Numbered from the stretch's first letter, positions 41,621-51,967 are shown. The stretch is 64,000 bases of DNA from Haemophilus parahaemolyticus (GCF_002015035.1 NZ_MUXY01000002.1:27312-91311); one strand, 5' to 3'. Made by a program: numbers and translations. Notes: generated by a model not told the origin, from the letters alone.

Positions 41621-41664
41621 ATGGCTAACGTTAATAAAATCACTTACGAAAGTTAGATTCTTTC
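41621..41664 (+). pseudogene. ulaG: ulaG remnant (first codons only)
   Basis: Reads MANVNKITYES, stop, ILS. E. coli UlaG (ascorbate-6-phosphate lactonase) begins MSKVKSITRESWILSTF as I know it, so the alignment is good and the Trp codon has become TAG. Nothing further of the roughly 350-residue protein is found; ulaR starts about 200 bases on. Position and direction (next to ulaR, divergent from ulaA) are those of ulaG in E. coli. Confidence 0.65.
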
Positions 41665-41866
41665 AATCCTATTTACTAAACACGGTAAAATCACCACCCA
41701 CACGGTTTCAATGATAGCTTCTAACAAGCACTAAATATTCAGTTTAAATCAATATTGTAAAAACATTCCTTACCTCAATTCATTCTTTCCGTAAACGGAG
41801 AGAGGAAAGTATAGGTAAAAATAAAGTTACATTCATTGATTAAACACCACAACAAAAGGATTGCCA

Positions 41867-42613
41867 ATGAACGAAACATATAGACACAAACAATTACTTT
41901 CGTTACTGGAAGAAAAAAAGATGCTATCTACCAACGAGATTATTGATTTACTTGAAATTTCCCCCGCTACAGCACGTCGTGACATAAACAAACTGCACGA
42001 ACAAGGTAAATTGCATAAAGTTCGTAACGGGGTGGAGGCGATTGAATCAAACACAGGGCGATATTTTTCTAGCCCAATCAATAATGTCAGCGAAAAACAG
42101 CGTATTGCTGAAGCGGCAAGCAAATTCTGTTATGACAGTGCAAGCGTAATTTTAACCGCAGGTTCAACAATACAACTACTGGGCAACCAACTCTGCGGCA
42201 AACATTTGCAAATCATCACCAATTTTCTACCGCTTGCAAACTACTTAATTGAGCACAATCACGAGAATTTAGTAATTATGGGCGGGCAATATAACTGCAA
42301 TGAACGAGTCACATTATCCTTAAACAATCAGCACGAAAATAACTATTTTGCGGATGTGATGTTCACTAGCGGAAAAGGCTTTACCCCAGAAGGCTTATAT
42401 AAAACCGATATGATTTTAGCCAACTCCGAACAATCCCTTGTCCGTAAGGCACACAAATTTATTGCATTGGTCGATAGCACCAAATTGGGCAAACAAGTCG
42501 GAATGTTATTTAGCAAGCTAAACGAAATTGATGTATTGATTACAGGCAGAGAGGCTGATCCAACGCTTATTCAAGCCTTGAGAGAGAAAGGGCTGGAAGT
42601 GGTGTTAGTCTAA
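41867..42613 (+). CDS. ulaR: Ascorbate utilisation repressor UlaR
   Basis: DeoR-family repressor of the ula genes, responding to ascorbate-6-phosphate. 248 residues from ATG 41867, with AGGA six bases before it; an in-frame TTG two codons earlier is not needed. The N-terminal region LLEISPATARRDINKLHEQG with GKLHKVRNG is nearly the same as E. coli UlaR, as are IITNFLPLANYLI, MGGQYN and the MFTSGKGFTPEGLYKTDM block. Next to ulaA (divergent) and the ulaG remnant. Confidence 0.93.
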   Translation: MNETYRHKQLLSLLEEKKMLSTNEIIDLLEISPATARRDINKLHEQGKLHKVRNGVEAIESNTGRYFSSPINNVSEKQRIAEAASKFCYDSASVILTAGSTIQLLGNQLCGKHLQIITNFLPLANYLIEHNHENLVIMGGQYNCNERVTLSLNNQHENNYFADVMFTSGKGFTPEGLYKTDMILANSEQSLVRKAHKFIALVDSTKLGKQVGMLFSKLNEIDVLITGREADPTLIQALREKGLEVVLV

Positions 42614-42720
42614 AAAATAGGCTTTTCTATTATAAATTATACTGATCTGATTTGTTTAAAATATTAGTGTTGATATAGTTAAAAAGAGGTTAAATTTTTG
42701 TTTAACCTGTGATTAGAGGA

Positions 42721-42897
42721 ATATACGATTGCAGGTTTTAAATTCACAAAGAGATGGGAATTTGAGCAATACTTGCAGTCGGTTGTTTATCATCTTGATA
42801 ATGAAGGAACTTCAAAAAAGTTTTATGCTAGAAATGTTGTTTTAAGTACTGGAACTTCTCCAATCATTCCTATTTTACAAGTCACTTTTCACCAGTG
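42721..42897 (+). pseudogene. Fragment resembling an N-hydroxylating siderophore monooxygenase (IucD/AlcA type)
   Basis: One frame reads KFTKRWEFEQYLQSVVYHLD and then FYARNVVLSTGTSPIIP before a stop. The pattern RxEFExYLxW... followed by xARNVVLGTGTxPxxP belongs to lysine/ornithine N-monooxygenases of siderophore pathways. The stretch between is much shorter than in the family, and both ends are missing. The gap 42614-43045 holds nothing else I can support. Low certainty on the family. Confidence 0.4.
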
Positions 42898-43045
42898 ATG
42901 TAGCATCTTTAGATACCATTAAAGAATTTATCAGAACAAATTTTTGACTAATAGAGTAGAATTTAAAATGTATAATCATTCAAAAGTTATTCATTTTAAC
43001 TATAAAGAAAATTACTCATTTTAAAAAATAAAGAGGGCAAATAAT

Positions 43046-43900
43046 ATGTTTTATCTCCTACTTGCTTCATTCTTATGGGGAACATCTTTTATTGCAGGAA
43101 AATTTGCCTATGAAACATTAGATCCTGCATTAGTTGTTTTATTTAGATTGATTATTGCAGGGGTTATTTTATTCCCTATTACTTTGAGATTCATAAAAGA
43201 AAATAGTAAATCCGAAGTAAATTGGCGAAGAATCGCTTTATTAGGATTTTTGACTTATCCAGCCACATTCTTATTGCAGTTTATTGGTTTGCAATATACA
43301 TCAGCTTCAAGTGCAGCCACTATGATCGGTATAGAACCACTGATGGTTATCTTAGTCGGTCAGCTCTTTTTTAAAGAAAAAGCCTCTTTAACCATTTGGT
43401 TATTAGGAACAATTGCATTTATTGGCGTATTTTTATTAGTTGGATTATCTGATAACGAAGAAATTTCATTAATTGGTTGCTTATTAGTTCTAGCGTCAAC
43501 AATTGTTGTTGCATTATGGCTAAGATTATCAAAATCCGTATTAGGTAATTTAAATCCTAAAGTTTATACCGCATTATCGTTGCAATTAGGAACGTTAATC
43601 GGTTTACCTTTTATGTTGTTATTAGTAAAAGACTGGAATATCAATTTCTCATACTCTTCAATAATAGCATTACTTTATTTAGGTATAGGCTGTAGTTTAT
43701 TTGCAAACTGGGCTTGGAATAAAGGATTATCGGAAACAGAAACAAATAAAAGCGGAATATTTCTCGCATTAGAGCCTGTTTTTGGTGTTTTGTTTTCGAT
43801 TATTTTACTAAATGATAGCTTATCTATCACATCTTGGGTTGGCGTTGCATTAGTGATTTTATCTGCTGCTGTATGTTTAGTTCTACCTAAGAAAAATTAA
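43046..43900 (+). CDS. EamA-family (DMT) transporter
   Basis: Inner-membrane exporter or permease of the drug/metabolite superfamily, 284 residues with two EamA repeats and about ten membrane segments. The first repeat begins LLLASFLWGTSFIAGKFAYE; the second begins near residue 146 (LIGCLLVLASTIVVALWL). Conserved SSAATMIGIEPL and LALEPVFGVLFSI segments end each repeat. Substrate unknown. An inverted uptake-sequence pair terminates it. Confidence 0.88.
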   Translation: MFYLLLASFLWGTSFIAGKFAYETLDPALVVLFRLIIAGVILFPITLRFIKENSKSEVNWRRIALLGFLTYPATFLLQFIGLQYTSASSAATMIGIEPLMVILVGQLFFKEKASLTIWLLGTIAFIGVFLLVGLSDNEEISLIGCLLVLASTIVVALWLRLSKSVLGNLNPKVYTALSLQLGTLIGLPFMLLLVKDWNINFSYSSIIALLYLGIGCSLFANWAWNKGLSETETNKSGIFLALEPVFGVLFSIILLNDSLSITSWVGVALVILSAAVCLVLPKKN

Positions 43901-43997
43901 TGGAAACGGTGGTGGAAACCTTCCGCAAATCAACTTAATGCAACCTGAATTGCTCATACGGTGCGAATGCGTATTACGGGCAATCATTCAATCATCA

Positions 43998-44043
43998 CAA
44001 GCGGTCGATTTTGCAAAAGTTTTTGCATATCAGACCGCTTTTT
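43998..44043 (+). terminator. Terminator of the EamA gene (inverted uptake sequences)
   Basis: CAAGCGGTC ... GACCGCTT followed by TTTTTC; the loop is about 24 bases. Confidence 0.7.
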
Positions 44044-44117
44044 CTTTTAATCCTTTTGAACCCCTCTCTGTTTTGGATTATTATCTCTCATATTCCAACC
44101 AATCAAAGAGATTCACA

Positions 44118-45086
44118 ATGAACAGATCCCGCTACCTAATCCCAGCCTTTATTGCAACTATAAGCCTTTCCGCCTATGCCGAACAAAGTAATGCAGAAGA
44201 AACCGAAAACACTTGGGCAGATCAACAACATAAAACAGTTAAACAATCGCTTCACAGTTGGTCCAATAATATTAACGATTGGTTAGGCGAAACTGACCAG
44301 AACAAACCCGCCTCAGCAAGCTTACGCGTAATGATGGATATGGAATGGAATCGCTACAGCCACTTTACTTACAAACCTCGTGTACGCGGTAAAATTAAAT
44401 TACCTGTATTGAAAAAACATTTGAGCGTCGTCTTCGGGGACGAGGATATTGAGAACCAATCCCGCGATAAAAACCGTGTTGGAAAAAACTACGAAAATTT
44501 AGAACGGAATCGCAACTATAATGCCCGCCAAACCAGAAATGACAACGCATCAATGGCTTTGCGTTGGTCAAATGCCGCAAAAGAATTTGGTGTGAAAACA
44601 GATTTCGATGTGGGTTTACGCTCAATGGGAGATATATTTGGACGTTTGCGAATCAGCAAAAAACAGGAATGGACAGAAAATTTCAGCACGCGTCTCGAAC
44701 AAATTTACCGTTATGGTTCACGTAGTCGCCATTATTTACGAACTAACTTAGAAAACCGTTATATTGATAGCGACAGCACCTTTATTATGAACCATACTTT
44801 CTTGCAATATACACATAATAAGGAAGAAGAAACGGGCTGGGGCAATAGCCTTTACCGTCAACATACTTTTTCTGGTTTTAAAACCCTTAGTTATGGCATA
44901 TTTACTGGTGGGCGATTCGATAAAGACCGCTCAAAATTTAATACTTGGGGGCCTTTTGTTACCTATCGTCAACCAATTTTAAGAAAATGGCTCTTTATTC
45001 AGCCTGAAATTAGTCTTTATAATGATAAAGATAATAATCGGGGGCACCATTTCAACGGGTTTATGCGTTTGGAAGCTGTGTTTTAA
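44118..45086 (+). CDS. Outer-membrane beta-barrel protein, unknown substrate
   Basis: 322 residues from ATG 44118, choosing the start that gives a signal peptide (MNRSRYLIPAFIATISLSAYA, cleavage after AYA). The mature protein alternates short amphipathic strands (SLRVMMDMEWNRY, MALRWSNAAKEFGVKTDFDV, LSYGIFTGGRFDKDRS) and ends in ...GFMRLEAVF with a C-terminal Phe, the BAM-recognition pattern of outer-membrane barrels. No cysteines. I do not recognise the family; a porin or channel is possible. A 59-residue upstream in-frame extension has no signal sequence and is rejected. Confidence 0.7.
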   Translation: MNRSRYLIPAFIATISLSAYAEQSNAEETENTWADQQHKTVKQSLHSWSNNINDWLGETDQNKPASASLRVMMDMEWNRYSHFTYKPRVRGKIKLPVLKKHLSVVFGDEDIENQSRDKNRVGKNYENLERNRNYNARQTRNDNASMALRWSNAAKEFGVKTDFDVGLRSMGDIFGRLRISKKQEWTENFSTRLEQIYRYGSRSRHYLRTNLENRYIDSDSTFIMNHTFLQYTHNKEEETGWGNSLYRQHTFSGFKTLSYGIFTGGRFDKDRSKFNTWGPFVTYRQPILRKWLFIQPEISLYNDKDNNRGHHFNGFMRLEAVF

Positions 45087-45094
45087 AACAGCAA

Positions 45095-45132
45095 GCGGTG
45101 AAATTAGCAAAATAAAATGCAAATTTCACCGC
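45095..45132. terminator. Bidirectional terminator between the barrel gene and prmA
   Basis: GCGGTGAAATT and AATTTCACCGC arms; a single uptake-signal core lies in the left arm. It separates two convergent genes. Confidence 0.7.
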
Positions 45133-45140
45133 CGATTTTA

Positions 45141-46022
45141 TTATTTCTTTACACCCGTAATGCGGCACCACTCTTCTTTTTCCACCACAGGATCGAGATT
45201 GGAATCATGAGCATACACTTCGCAAACCGATTCGGCTTGCGTGGCTAAAATACCCGATAAACCTAAATCTCCTTGCGGTTTCACCAATGTGATGATATTC
45301 GGTGCTAACTCCTTCAGTGGCCCCGCCAAAATGTTCGCTACTACCACATCCGCTTGTAAATCTTTTGGTTGATCTTTCGCTAAAAATAACTCCAAACGAT
45401 CTGCCACGCCATTCGCTTCAGCATTATTGGTCGAAGCCAAAATCGCTTGCGGGTCGATGTCGATACCAATCGCACGTTTCGCCCCCAATTTCAGTGCAGC
45501 AATGGCGAGAATGCCCGAACCACAGCCGAAATCAATCACCGTTTTACCCGTTAAATCTAAGCTATCTAGCCATTGCAAGCAGAGTGCTGTGGTTGGGTGC
45601 GTGCCTGTACCGAACGCCAAACCTGGGTCTAACATCACGTTCACCGCATTCGGATCTGGCACTTCACGCCAGCTTGGGCAGATCCACAAGCGTTTGCCGA
45701 ACTGCATTGGGTGGAAGTTATCCATCCATTCACGCTCCCAATCTTTATCTTCAATTTGCTCGATTTTATGTGCAAAATCTGGTGCGACCAAACGGCTGAT
45801 AATCAACGCCTCGACAATCACACTCATATCGGTTTCCGCATCGAATAAACCAACCACATCGGTATTCCCCCACAAGCGTGTTTCGCCTGGAAGCGGTTCA
45901 AAAATCGGGGTATCTTGACTATCCATAAAGGTGACCGACACCGCCCCAATTTCGGTTAAAAAATCGCTGATTTGCTCAGCTTGTTTATCTGTACTATTTA
46001 AACGAATTTGTACCCACGCCAT
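45141..46022 (-). CDS. prmA: Ribosomal protein L11 methyltransferase PrmA
   Basis: SAM-dependent trimethylation of L11. 293 residues, the same as E. coli, from ATG 46022 ([20 protein letters not shown]); the longer open frame adds 31 non-conserved residues. The L11-binding N-terminal domain is followed by the methyltransferase core: [39 protein letters not shown] and [10 protein letters not shown]. Confidence 0.97.
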   Translation of the reverse strand: MAWVQIRLNSTDKQAEQISDFLTEIGAVSVTFMDSQDTPIFEPLPGETRLWGNTDVVGLFDAETDMSVIVEALIISRLVAPDFAHKIEQIEDKDWEREWMDNFHPMQFGKRLWICPSWREVPDPNAVNVMLDPGLAFGTGTHPTTALCLQWLDSLDLTGKTVIDFGCGSGILAIAALKLGAKRAIGIDIDPQAILASTNNAEANGVADRLELFLAKDQPKDLQADVVVANILAGPLKELAPNIITLVKPQGDLGLSGILATQAESVCEVYAHDSNLDPVVEKEEWCRITGVKK

Positions 46023-46159
46023 TTTGTGTTCCTTTGTTAAGAATTTCGGATAATTTTGCAATATTATAATGGACTTTCTGCCTAAACGATACGAACACAT
46101 TACACCCAAAACCATTTTCGTGTATCATATTTCACTTCATTTTCACTCCAAAAAATCTT

Positions 46160-46912
46160 ATGCAATCTACAACTCTTGAACTTTCTCGTGGCGAACGCAT
46201 CAAAACAGCCGCGAAAGCAGCATTACCTTATAGTGCACCGATGATCGCAGGTTTTCTCTTTTTAGGTATCGCCTACGGGGTTTATATGAAAGCAATCGGC
46301 TTTGGTGTGTTATATCCTATGCTGATGGCACTCCTCATCTACGCAGGCTCGGTCGAATTTATCGCCGCAGGTGCGTTAGTCGCCCCCTTTTCGCCGTTAA
46401 GCGTATTTCTAATTGCTTTGATGGTGAGCGGTCGCCAGATTTTCTACGCCATCTCAATGCTGGAAAAATACGGTGCACATCTTGGCAAAAAACGGTGGTA
46501 TTTGATTAGCGGGCTGGTCGATGAATCCTTCTCACTCAACTATATGGCGCAAATCCCCGCAGGCATCGACAAAGGCTGGTATATGTTCTTCGTGACTTTC
46601 TACTTGCATTTATATTGGGTGATTGGTGCAACACTCGGTAACCTATTCGGAGGCATGTTGCCTGTAAATTTAGCAGGCGTAGAATTTGCGATGACCGCTC
46701 TATTCTTAGTCATTTTTGCGGAAAATTGGCTGAAAGAAAAATCGCACGAAAGCTCGTTGCTCGGCTTAGGTATCGCGTTTGTATCGCTGATTGTGGTTGG
46801 GAAAGAACATTTCTTAATCCCAACATTGATTGGTATTTGGGTAATTTTAACCCTACGTCGCCCGCAACTAGCAAGAAAACTTGAAACGGTAAAATTGGAG
46901 GAAAGCAAATGA
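46160..46912 (+). CDS. azlC: AzlC-family branched-chain amino acid exporter, large subunit
   Basis: Inner-membrane protein of 250 residues with about seven hydrophobic segments (APMIAGFLFLGIAYGVYMKA, LLIYAGSVEFIAAGALV). Together with AzlD it exports branched-chain amino acids or analogues in characterised bacteria. The stop overlaps the azlD start by four bases, so the pair is co-translated. Confidence 0.9.
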   Translation: MQSTTLELSRGERIKTAAKAALPYSAPMIAGFLFLGIAYGVYMKAIGFGVLYPMLMALLIYAGSVEFIAAGALVAPFSPLSVFLIALMVSGRQIFYAISMLEKYGAHLGKKRWYLISGLVDESFSLNYMAQIPAGIDKGWYMFFVTFYLHLYWVIGATLGNLFGGMLPVNLAGVEFAMTALFLVIFAENWLKEKSHESSLLGLGIAFVSLIVVGKEHFLIPTLIGIWVILTLRRPQLARKLETVKLEESK

Positions 46913-47241
46913 CTGTTACCGAACACATCATTACCATCGGACTTTGCGTTTTAGCGGTGCAAATCACCCGCTTGGTACCGTTTTGGATCTTCCCTGCCAA
47001 CCGCCCAATTCCCGAATATATCCGCTACCTCGGCAAAGTGCTGCCTGCTGCAATGTTTGGAATGTTGGTGATTTACTGCTACAAAAACATTGATATTTTT
47101 GCAGGACACCGTGGCTTGCCCGATTTTATCGCAGGAGCATTAGTATTGGTGTTACACTTCTGGAAGAAGAATATGTTTCTCTCCATTTCCGTCGGCACGC
47201 TGTTTTATATGGTGCTGGTACAACAAGTGTTTGTTGCATAA
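46909..47241 (+). CDS. azlD: AzlD-family small subunit
   Basis: 110 residues with three or four membrane segments (IITIGLCVLAVQITRLVPFW, VLPAAMFGMLVIYCYKNI). It is the small partner of AzlC and always pairs with it; the ATGA overlap with azlC shows translational coupling. Confidence 0.9.
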   Translation: MTVTEHIITIGLCVLAVQITRLVPFWIFPANRPIPEYIRYLGKVLPAAMFGMLVIYCYKNIDIFAGHRGLPDFIAGALVLVLHFWKKNMFLSISVGTLFYMVLVQQVFVA

Positions 47242-47294
47242 ATGTGTCCTACAGGGACATATGCATAACCTAGGGTGAGAAAGCCCTAGGCATA
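47237..47294. repeat. Family C repeat, copy 2
   Basis: CATAAATGTGTCCTACAGGG then CCTAGGGTGAGAAAGCCCTAGG, the reverse order of copy 1 at 39265. The CCTAGGG/CCCTAGG hairpin lies between the convergent azlD and tldD and can act as a terminator. Confidence 0.65.
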
Positions 47295-47302
47295 CAAACA
47301 TT

Positions 47303-48763
47303 CTACCCTCTTCCCCCCACGGTAATCTTATCCAATTTCACTGTTGGTTGTCCGACACCCACTGGCACGCTTTGCCCTTCTTTGCCACAAGTACCGATAC
47401 CTGGGTCGATTTCCATTTTTTTGCCGACCATTGAAACTTGTTGCATCGCATCAATCCCGCTGCCGATTAAAGTTGCACCTGTTACAGGTTTAGTGATTTT
47501 ACCTTTCTCAATTAAGTAGGCTTCTGCGGTGGAGAACACAAATTTGCCCGAGGTAATGTCCACTTGTCCGCCGCTAAAATGCGGGGCGTAGATGCCGTAT
47601 TCTACCGATTCGATCATCTCGTCAAATTCATGGTTGCCTTCGGTCAGGTAAGTATTCGTCATTCGTGGCATTGGCAAGTGAGCATAAGATTCACGTCTGC
47701 CGTTGCCTGTTGGCGCCACGCCCATTAAGCGGGCATTGAGCTTATCTTGCAAATAGCCTTTCAAGATGCCGTTTTCGATCAACACATTACGTTGAGAAGG
47801 CACGCCTTCATCATCAACCGTCATTGAACCGCGGGCATTCTGGATTGTACCGTCATCGACAATGGTACAAAGCGGTGAAGTCACTAACTCACCAATTTTG
47901 CCTGTAAACAATGAAGATTCTTTACGGTTAAAATCGCCTTCCAGTCCGTGTCCAACCGCTTCGTGGAGTAAAATTCCTGGCCAACCCGCACCGAGTACAA
48001 TCGGCATTGTGCCCGCAGGAGCAGGCATTGCACCCAGGTTCACTAACGCCATTCGTACCGCTTCTTTCGCTAAATATTCCGCACGGTTGTAGCCAACCAT
48101 TTCGCCATTGATGATGTGTGGCTCTAAGAAGAAATTTAAGCCATAGCGACCGCCCATACCTGATGAGCCACGTTCACGCTTACCATTTTCCTCTACCAAT
48201 ACCGACACAGACAAACGCACCAGCGGGCGAATATCTGCCGCTAACATGCCATCAGTTGCAGCGACTAACATCTCTTCATAAATCGCCGATACATTCGCAT
48301 TCACTTGCACCACTCGAGGATCTTCGGCACGAGCCACTTTATCCACTAAGTGCAGTAAGTCTACTTTCTGCTCACGGCTTAAAGTTTCAAGCGGATTGAT
48401 TGCTGCATAACGCTGGTAAGCGGTCGTTTCTTTGAAATTTTTTACCAATAATTGACCGCTTTCGCTGCTGATAGAACGTGCCGCTTCAGCACATTGATTG
48501 AGCTGGCTTAAGCCGATTTGGTCAGCATAGGCAAAGCCCGTTTTCTCACCCGACACGGCACGCACGCCAAAGCCGCGGTCGATATAAAAGCCACCTTCTT
48601 TGATGATGGAATCTTCCAACGCCCAACTTTCATCTTGACTGAGTTGGAAATAGAGATCCGCATAGTCAATTTGACGGCTAGAGAAGTGATCTAATACTTG
48701 AGAAAGGTGTGAAAGCTCCACGCCACTTGGAGCGAGTAGGCTTTCTGAGACTTGTTTTAACAT
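47303..48763 (-). CDS. tldD: Metalloprotease TldD
   Basis: Zinc metalloprotease that works with TldE (PmbA) to degrade unfolded peptides and mature modified peptides such as microcin B17. 486 residues (E. coli 481). The zinc motif [15 protein letters not shown] lies near residue 268, and the C-terminal [20 protein letters not shown] block is clear. tldE is not in the window, as is usual. Confidence 0.96.
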   Translation of the reverse strand: MLKQVSESLLAPSGVELSHLSQVLDHFSSRQIDYADLYFQLSQDESWALEDSIIKEGGFYIDRGFGVRAVSGEKTGFAYADQIGLSQLNQCAEAARSISSESGQLLVKNFKETTAYQRYAAINPLETLSREQKVDLLHLVDKVARAEDPRVVQVNANVSAIYEEMLVAATDGMLAADIRPLVRLSVSVLVEENGKRERGSSGMGGRYGLNFFLEPHIINGEMVGYNRAEYLAKEAVRMALVNLGAMPAPAGTMPIVLGAGWPGILLHEAVGHGLEGDFNRKESSLFTGKIGELVTSPLCTIVDDGTIQNARGSMTVDDEGVPSQRNVLIENGILKGYLQDKLNARLMGVAPTGNGRRESYAHLPMPRMTNTYLTEGNHEFDEMIESVEYGIYAPHFSGGQVDITSGKFVFSTAEAYLIEKGKITKPVTGATLIGSGIDAMQQVSMVGKKMEIDPGIGTCGKEGQSVPVGVGQPTVKLDKITVGGRG

Positions 48764-48907
48764 AGAAATTCCGAATTAAAATGGAAAAAATTTTGCGAAT
48801 TTTAGCATAAATTCAACCGCTTGATGGGGGGATTTCTGAGGAGAATAATTACTCTCAACAAGAAAAAACGCCTTACTTCATATGGAAGCAAGGTATTTAT
48901 TTAAAGG

Positions 48908-49750
48908 TTACGGCAGAGAAAATTGTCCCTCTCCCACTTCAATAACTTGCCCGCCAACATAAATAGTCTGCTGCTGATCGAGTTTTAAATAAAGTCGGTT
49001 CGGTCTACCCATATAATCGCCTTGAAAAATCTGACGTTGTAATGGATATTGATTTAAAGAAAGATAATACGCACCTAAATTCGCACAGGCAGAACCCGTA
49101 CCGCTATCTTCCATTACCGTACCATTATCTGTATAAAATAATCGAGAATAGACAGTTTCATTCTCTTCATACCAAAGGTACATTACTGAACGTTGCTGCT
49201 CCCGATGGCAAAGCTGATCAAGTAATTTGACATTTATTTGAACCTCAGCAAGTGCATTTTTATTCAAAAGTTGTAAAAACAAATGTGGAGAACCACTGTT
49301 TAACCAATAAGCTTGAGATGCAATTTCCTGTGTGCCAAGTCCTGTAATCTCAGCCAATTCTTGTAGGCTGGCTGAGCTCGTTTTGATGTCAAAACCGCGA
49401 ATAGCCATTTCTGCACGCTGATTTTTAGCTTGAATCGCTATGGTTTTCGCTTTAGTGTTTAAAGAGAATTGCTCAGGCAAATTGCGTAATTTTTGAAGAA
49501 CACAAGCAGCACCAATTGTCGGATGCCCTGCTAAAGGGAGTTCATAATAAGGGGTGAAAATACGCAGATCCGCTACAACACTTTTTGATGGGAGCACAAA
49601 GACGGTTTCACTTAAATTAAACTGCTTCGCAATTTGTTGCATCTCTTGTTCAGTTAAGCCTTCCGCATCAGGAAAAACAGCAAGTGGATTACCGCCAAAA
49701 TATTCTTCAGCAAAGACATTAACCAATTTAAATGCATATTGACGAGACAT
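48908..49750 (-). CDS. PhzF-family isomerase
   Basis: 280 residues of the PhzF/diaminopimelate-epimerase-like fold (N-terminal FKLVNVFAEEYFGGNPLAVF; conserved LSETVFVLPS, PLAGHPTIGAACVL and EDSGTGSACANLGAYYL). The family includes PhzF of phenazine synthesis and many proteins of unknown role such as E. coli YddE. No phenazine genes are nearby, so a housekeeping isomerase is more likely. AGGAGAG lies before the ATG. Confidence 0.88.
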   Translation of the reverse strand: MSRQYAFKLVNVFAEEYFGGNPLAVFPDAEGLTEQEMQQIAKQFNLSETVFVLPSKSVVADLRIFTPYYELPLAGHPTIGAACVLQKLRNLPEQFSLNTKAKTIAIQAKNQRAEMAIRGFDIKTSSASLQELAEITGLGTQEIASQAYWLNSGSPHLFLQLLNKNALAEVQINVKLLDQLCHREQQRSVMYLWYEENETVYSRLFYTDNGTVMEDSGTGSACANLGAYYLSLNQYPLQRQIFQGDYMGRPNRLYLKLDQQQTIYVGGQVIEVGEGQFSLP

Positions 49751-49801
49751 TTTCTCTCCTAAAAAGAAAAGATGCTACAAATCCATGTAGCATCTTAAAA
49801 T

Positions 49802-50791
49802 TTATTTCACTATCTCACCTTTAGCTTGCAGATCAGCGTGGTAAGATGAACGCACGAATGGTCCGCAAGCAGCGTGTTCAAAGCCCATTTTTTCGGCTTC
49901 AGCACGGAACATATCGAACTCTTCAGGTGGCACGTAGCGTTCAACTTTTAAATGGTGGCGACTTGGTTGAAGATACTGCCCAACGGTGAGCATCGTTACA
50001 CCTTGAGCACGTAAATCACGCATCACTTCCAAAATCTCTTCGTTAGTTTCGCCTAAACCGACCATTAAGCCCGATTTAGTTGGAATATCTGGGAACTCTT
50101 CTTTAAAGATTTTAAGCAATTCGAGCGACCAGTGATAATCCGCCCCAGGACGAACCTCGCGGTATAAGCGTGGCACATTTTCCAAATTGTGGTTAAACAC
50201 ATCAGGGGGATTTTGTTTCAAAATTGCGACCGCTTGTTCAACACGTCCACGGAAGTCTGGCACGAGAATTTCCACTTTACACTCTGGATTTAACGCCTTG
50301 ATTTCACGCACGGTTGCCGCAAAGTGGGCTGCACCGCGGTCTGGCAAGTCGTCTCGGTCTACCGAAGTAATTACCACATATTTGAGTCTCATATCTTGCA
50401 CCGTTTCAGCCACTTTACGCGGTTCATCTGGGTCAAGCGGAAGTGGTTTTCCGTGTGCTACATCACAGAATGGGCAGCGACGAGTACAGATTGCCCCCAT
50501 AATCATAAAGGTTGCTGTACCGTGGTTGAAGCATTCGTGCAAGTTAGGGCAAGAAGCTTCTTCACACACTGAGTGTAAGCCGTGGCGACGCATCCCGTTT
50601 TTAATACTGTCGATTTTTGCCGAACTTACTGGCAGTTTAATTTTCATCCAGCTCGGTTTTTTGAGTAACTCTTGATCTGGGTCGATATTGCGAACTTGGA
50701 TAACAGAGGTTTTCGCTGCATCACGATATTTCACGCCTCGTTCCATTTTGAACGGTGCGAGTTTCGCAGGCGTATTCGTTGCCGTTGTCAT
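49802..50791 (-). CDS. lipA: Lipoyl synthase LipA
   Basis: Radical SAM enzyme that inserts two sulfurs into octanoyl groups. 329 residues. The auxiliary cluster cysteines are C76, C81 and C87 ([17 protein letters not shown]) and the radical SAM triad is C102, C106 and C109 ([10 protein letters not shown]). The end shows the conserved [11 protein letters not shown]. Its ATG overlaps the lipB stop by one base. Confidence 0.98.
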   Translation of the reverse strand: MTTATNTPAKLAPFKMERGVKYRDAAKTSVIQVRNIDPDQELLKKPSWMKIKLPVSSAKIDSIKNGMRRHGLHSVCEEASCPNLHECFNHGTATFMIMGAICTRRCPFCDVAHGKPLPLDPDEPRKVAETVQDMRLKYVVITSVDRDDLPDRGAAHFAATVREIKALNPECKVEILVPDFRGRVEQAVAILKQNPPDVFNHNLENVPRLYREVRPGADYHWSLELLKIFKEEFPDIPTKSGLMVGLGETNEEILEVMRDLRAQGVTMLTVGQYLQPSRHHLKVERYVPPEEFDMFRAEAEKMGFEHAACGPFVRSSYHADLQAKGEIVK

Positions 50792-51465
50792 TAGAATTCG
50801 TTTTCCTCGTTGTTAATAAATTGTTGCACATTATAGCCTAAAATCGCGGCAAAGTGGGCGACCAATTTTGGGGAGACATCCTCACAGGTTAAATCGTTCT
50901 GATTATTCAATTCGCTTAATTGGCACATTTCAAGCCCCGCATAACCGCACGGGTTGATATTGCGAAACGGTGATAAATCCATATTGATATTAAGCGCTAG
51001 CCCATGGAACGAACAACCTTTACGAATACGAAGTCCTAATGAGCAAATTTTTCGCCCTTCCACATAAACCCCTGGTGCATCTGGTTTTGGGTAGCTTTCC
51101 ACGCCATAATCTGCCAAGGTTTTCACCACACATTGTTCAAGTGCAGTAACTAAATCACGTACAGAAACGTCATGCCCCTGAGCTTTTAGGCGTTTGATGT
51201 CGATCAGTACATACATCACTTGCTGCCCAATTCCGTGATAGGTAATCTGCCCGCCGCGATCCGATTGCACTACGGGGATATTAGTTTGATGGATTAAGTG
51301 CTCAGGCTTGCCCGCTGAGCCTTGTGTAAAAACGCTGGGGTGTTGCACTAACCATATTTCATCTTGAGTTTCTTCGGTGCGGTTGTCGGTGAAATCTTGC
51401 ATTTTATGCCAGATTTTTTCATAAGGTTGCACGCCCAATTGGCGAATAATCAGTTTTGTGTTCAT
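50791..51465 (-). CDS. lipB: Octanoyltransferase LipB
   Basis: Transfers octanoate from acyl carrier protein to lipoyl domains, providing the LipA substrate. 224 residues with [20 protein letters not shown], the [20 protein letters not shown] block and the catalytic-cysteine motif [10 protein letters not shown]. Co-transcribed with lipA. Confidence 0.97.
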   Translation of the reverse strand: MNTKLIIRQLGVQPYEKIWHKMQDFTDNRTEETQDEIWLVQHPSVFTQGSAGKPEHLIHQTNIPVVQSDRGGQITYHGIGQQVMYVLIDIKRLKAQGHDVSVRDLVTALEQCVVKTLADYGVESYPKPDAPGVYVEGRKICSLGLRIRKGCSFHGLALNINMDLSPFRNINPCGYAGLEMCQLSELNNQNDLTCEDVSPKLVAHFAAILGYNVQQFINNEENEF

Positions 51466-51557
51466 AGTGGGGATTTTGAGATGAAAATATTAATTTCCCT
51501 CCCCTTATGGGAGAGGGAAATCTCACGAGATTTATTCTCCGCAATAAAAGAAATTCA

Positions 51558-51854
51558 TTAAAGTACCATTCTTACGCCTTCAATTTTCGCAAGTTCTTCA
51601 TAAAGGGTTTCTACTTGACCGATGTGTTCAGCCACAATATCAATCGAAATCGAATTATAAGTGCCTTTGCTGCTACGTTGTTCACGAGGTGTATAATCAC
51701 CTTTTACGTGACTTTGAGTCACAGCGACTACATCATCCACTAAACCATCGCGATGCGTGCCTACCACTTTGAAAGTGAAATCACACGGAAATTCAAGTAA
51801 GTCTTTTAATTTCGCTTGGGGTAAATCTTGTAAGTTTACAGTTTTATTTGTCAT
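51558..51854 (-). CDS. ybeD: DUF493/YbeD-family protein
   Basis: 98 residues from ATG 51854, which follows AGAGGAAAG and gives [20 protein letters not shown]. The ACT-like regulatory fold protein YbeD (DUF493) lies between dacA and lipB in E. coli as well. Its biochemical role is not settled. A terminator-like uptake pair separates it from dacA. Confidence 0.92.
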   Translation of the reverse strand: MTNKTVNLQDLPQAKLKDLLEFPCDFTFKVVGTHRDGLVDDVVAVTQSHVKGDYTPREQRSSKGTYNSISIDIVAEHIGQVETLYEELAKIEGVRMVL

Positions 51855-51879
51855 ATTCTTTCCTCTCTTTAATATATGA

Positions 51880-51922
51880 AGCGGTAAGATTTTGGCAAAC
51901 TTTTGCAAAAATCCTACCGCTT
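51880..51922 (-). terminator. Inverted uptake sequences between dacA and ybeD
   Basis: AAGCGGTAAGATTTTGGC and GCAAAAATCCTACCGCTTGT pair as a long stem. The arms hold uptake-signal cores; it probably ends the dacA transcript. Confidence 0.65.
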
Positions 51923-51967
51923 GTTGCGTGCCTATATAAGGGCTAAATTTTCAGTTGCAAGAGCCGA

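Noticed and set aside
41651..41656. In-frame stop in the ulaG stub as a selenocysteine or other recoding site
   Set aside because: The stop is TAG, not TGA, replaces a Trp codon, and the rest of the gene is absent, so this is decay.
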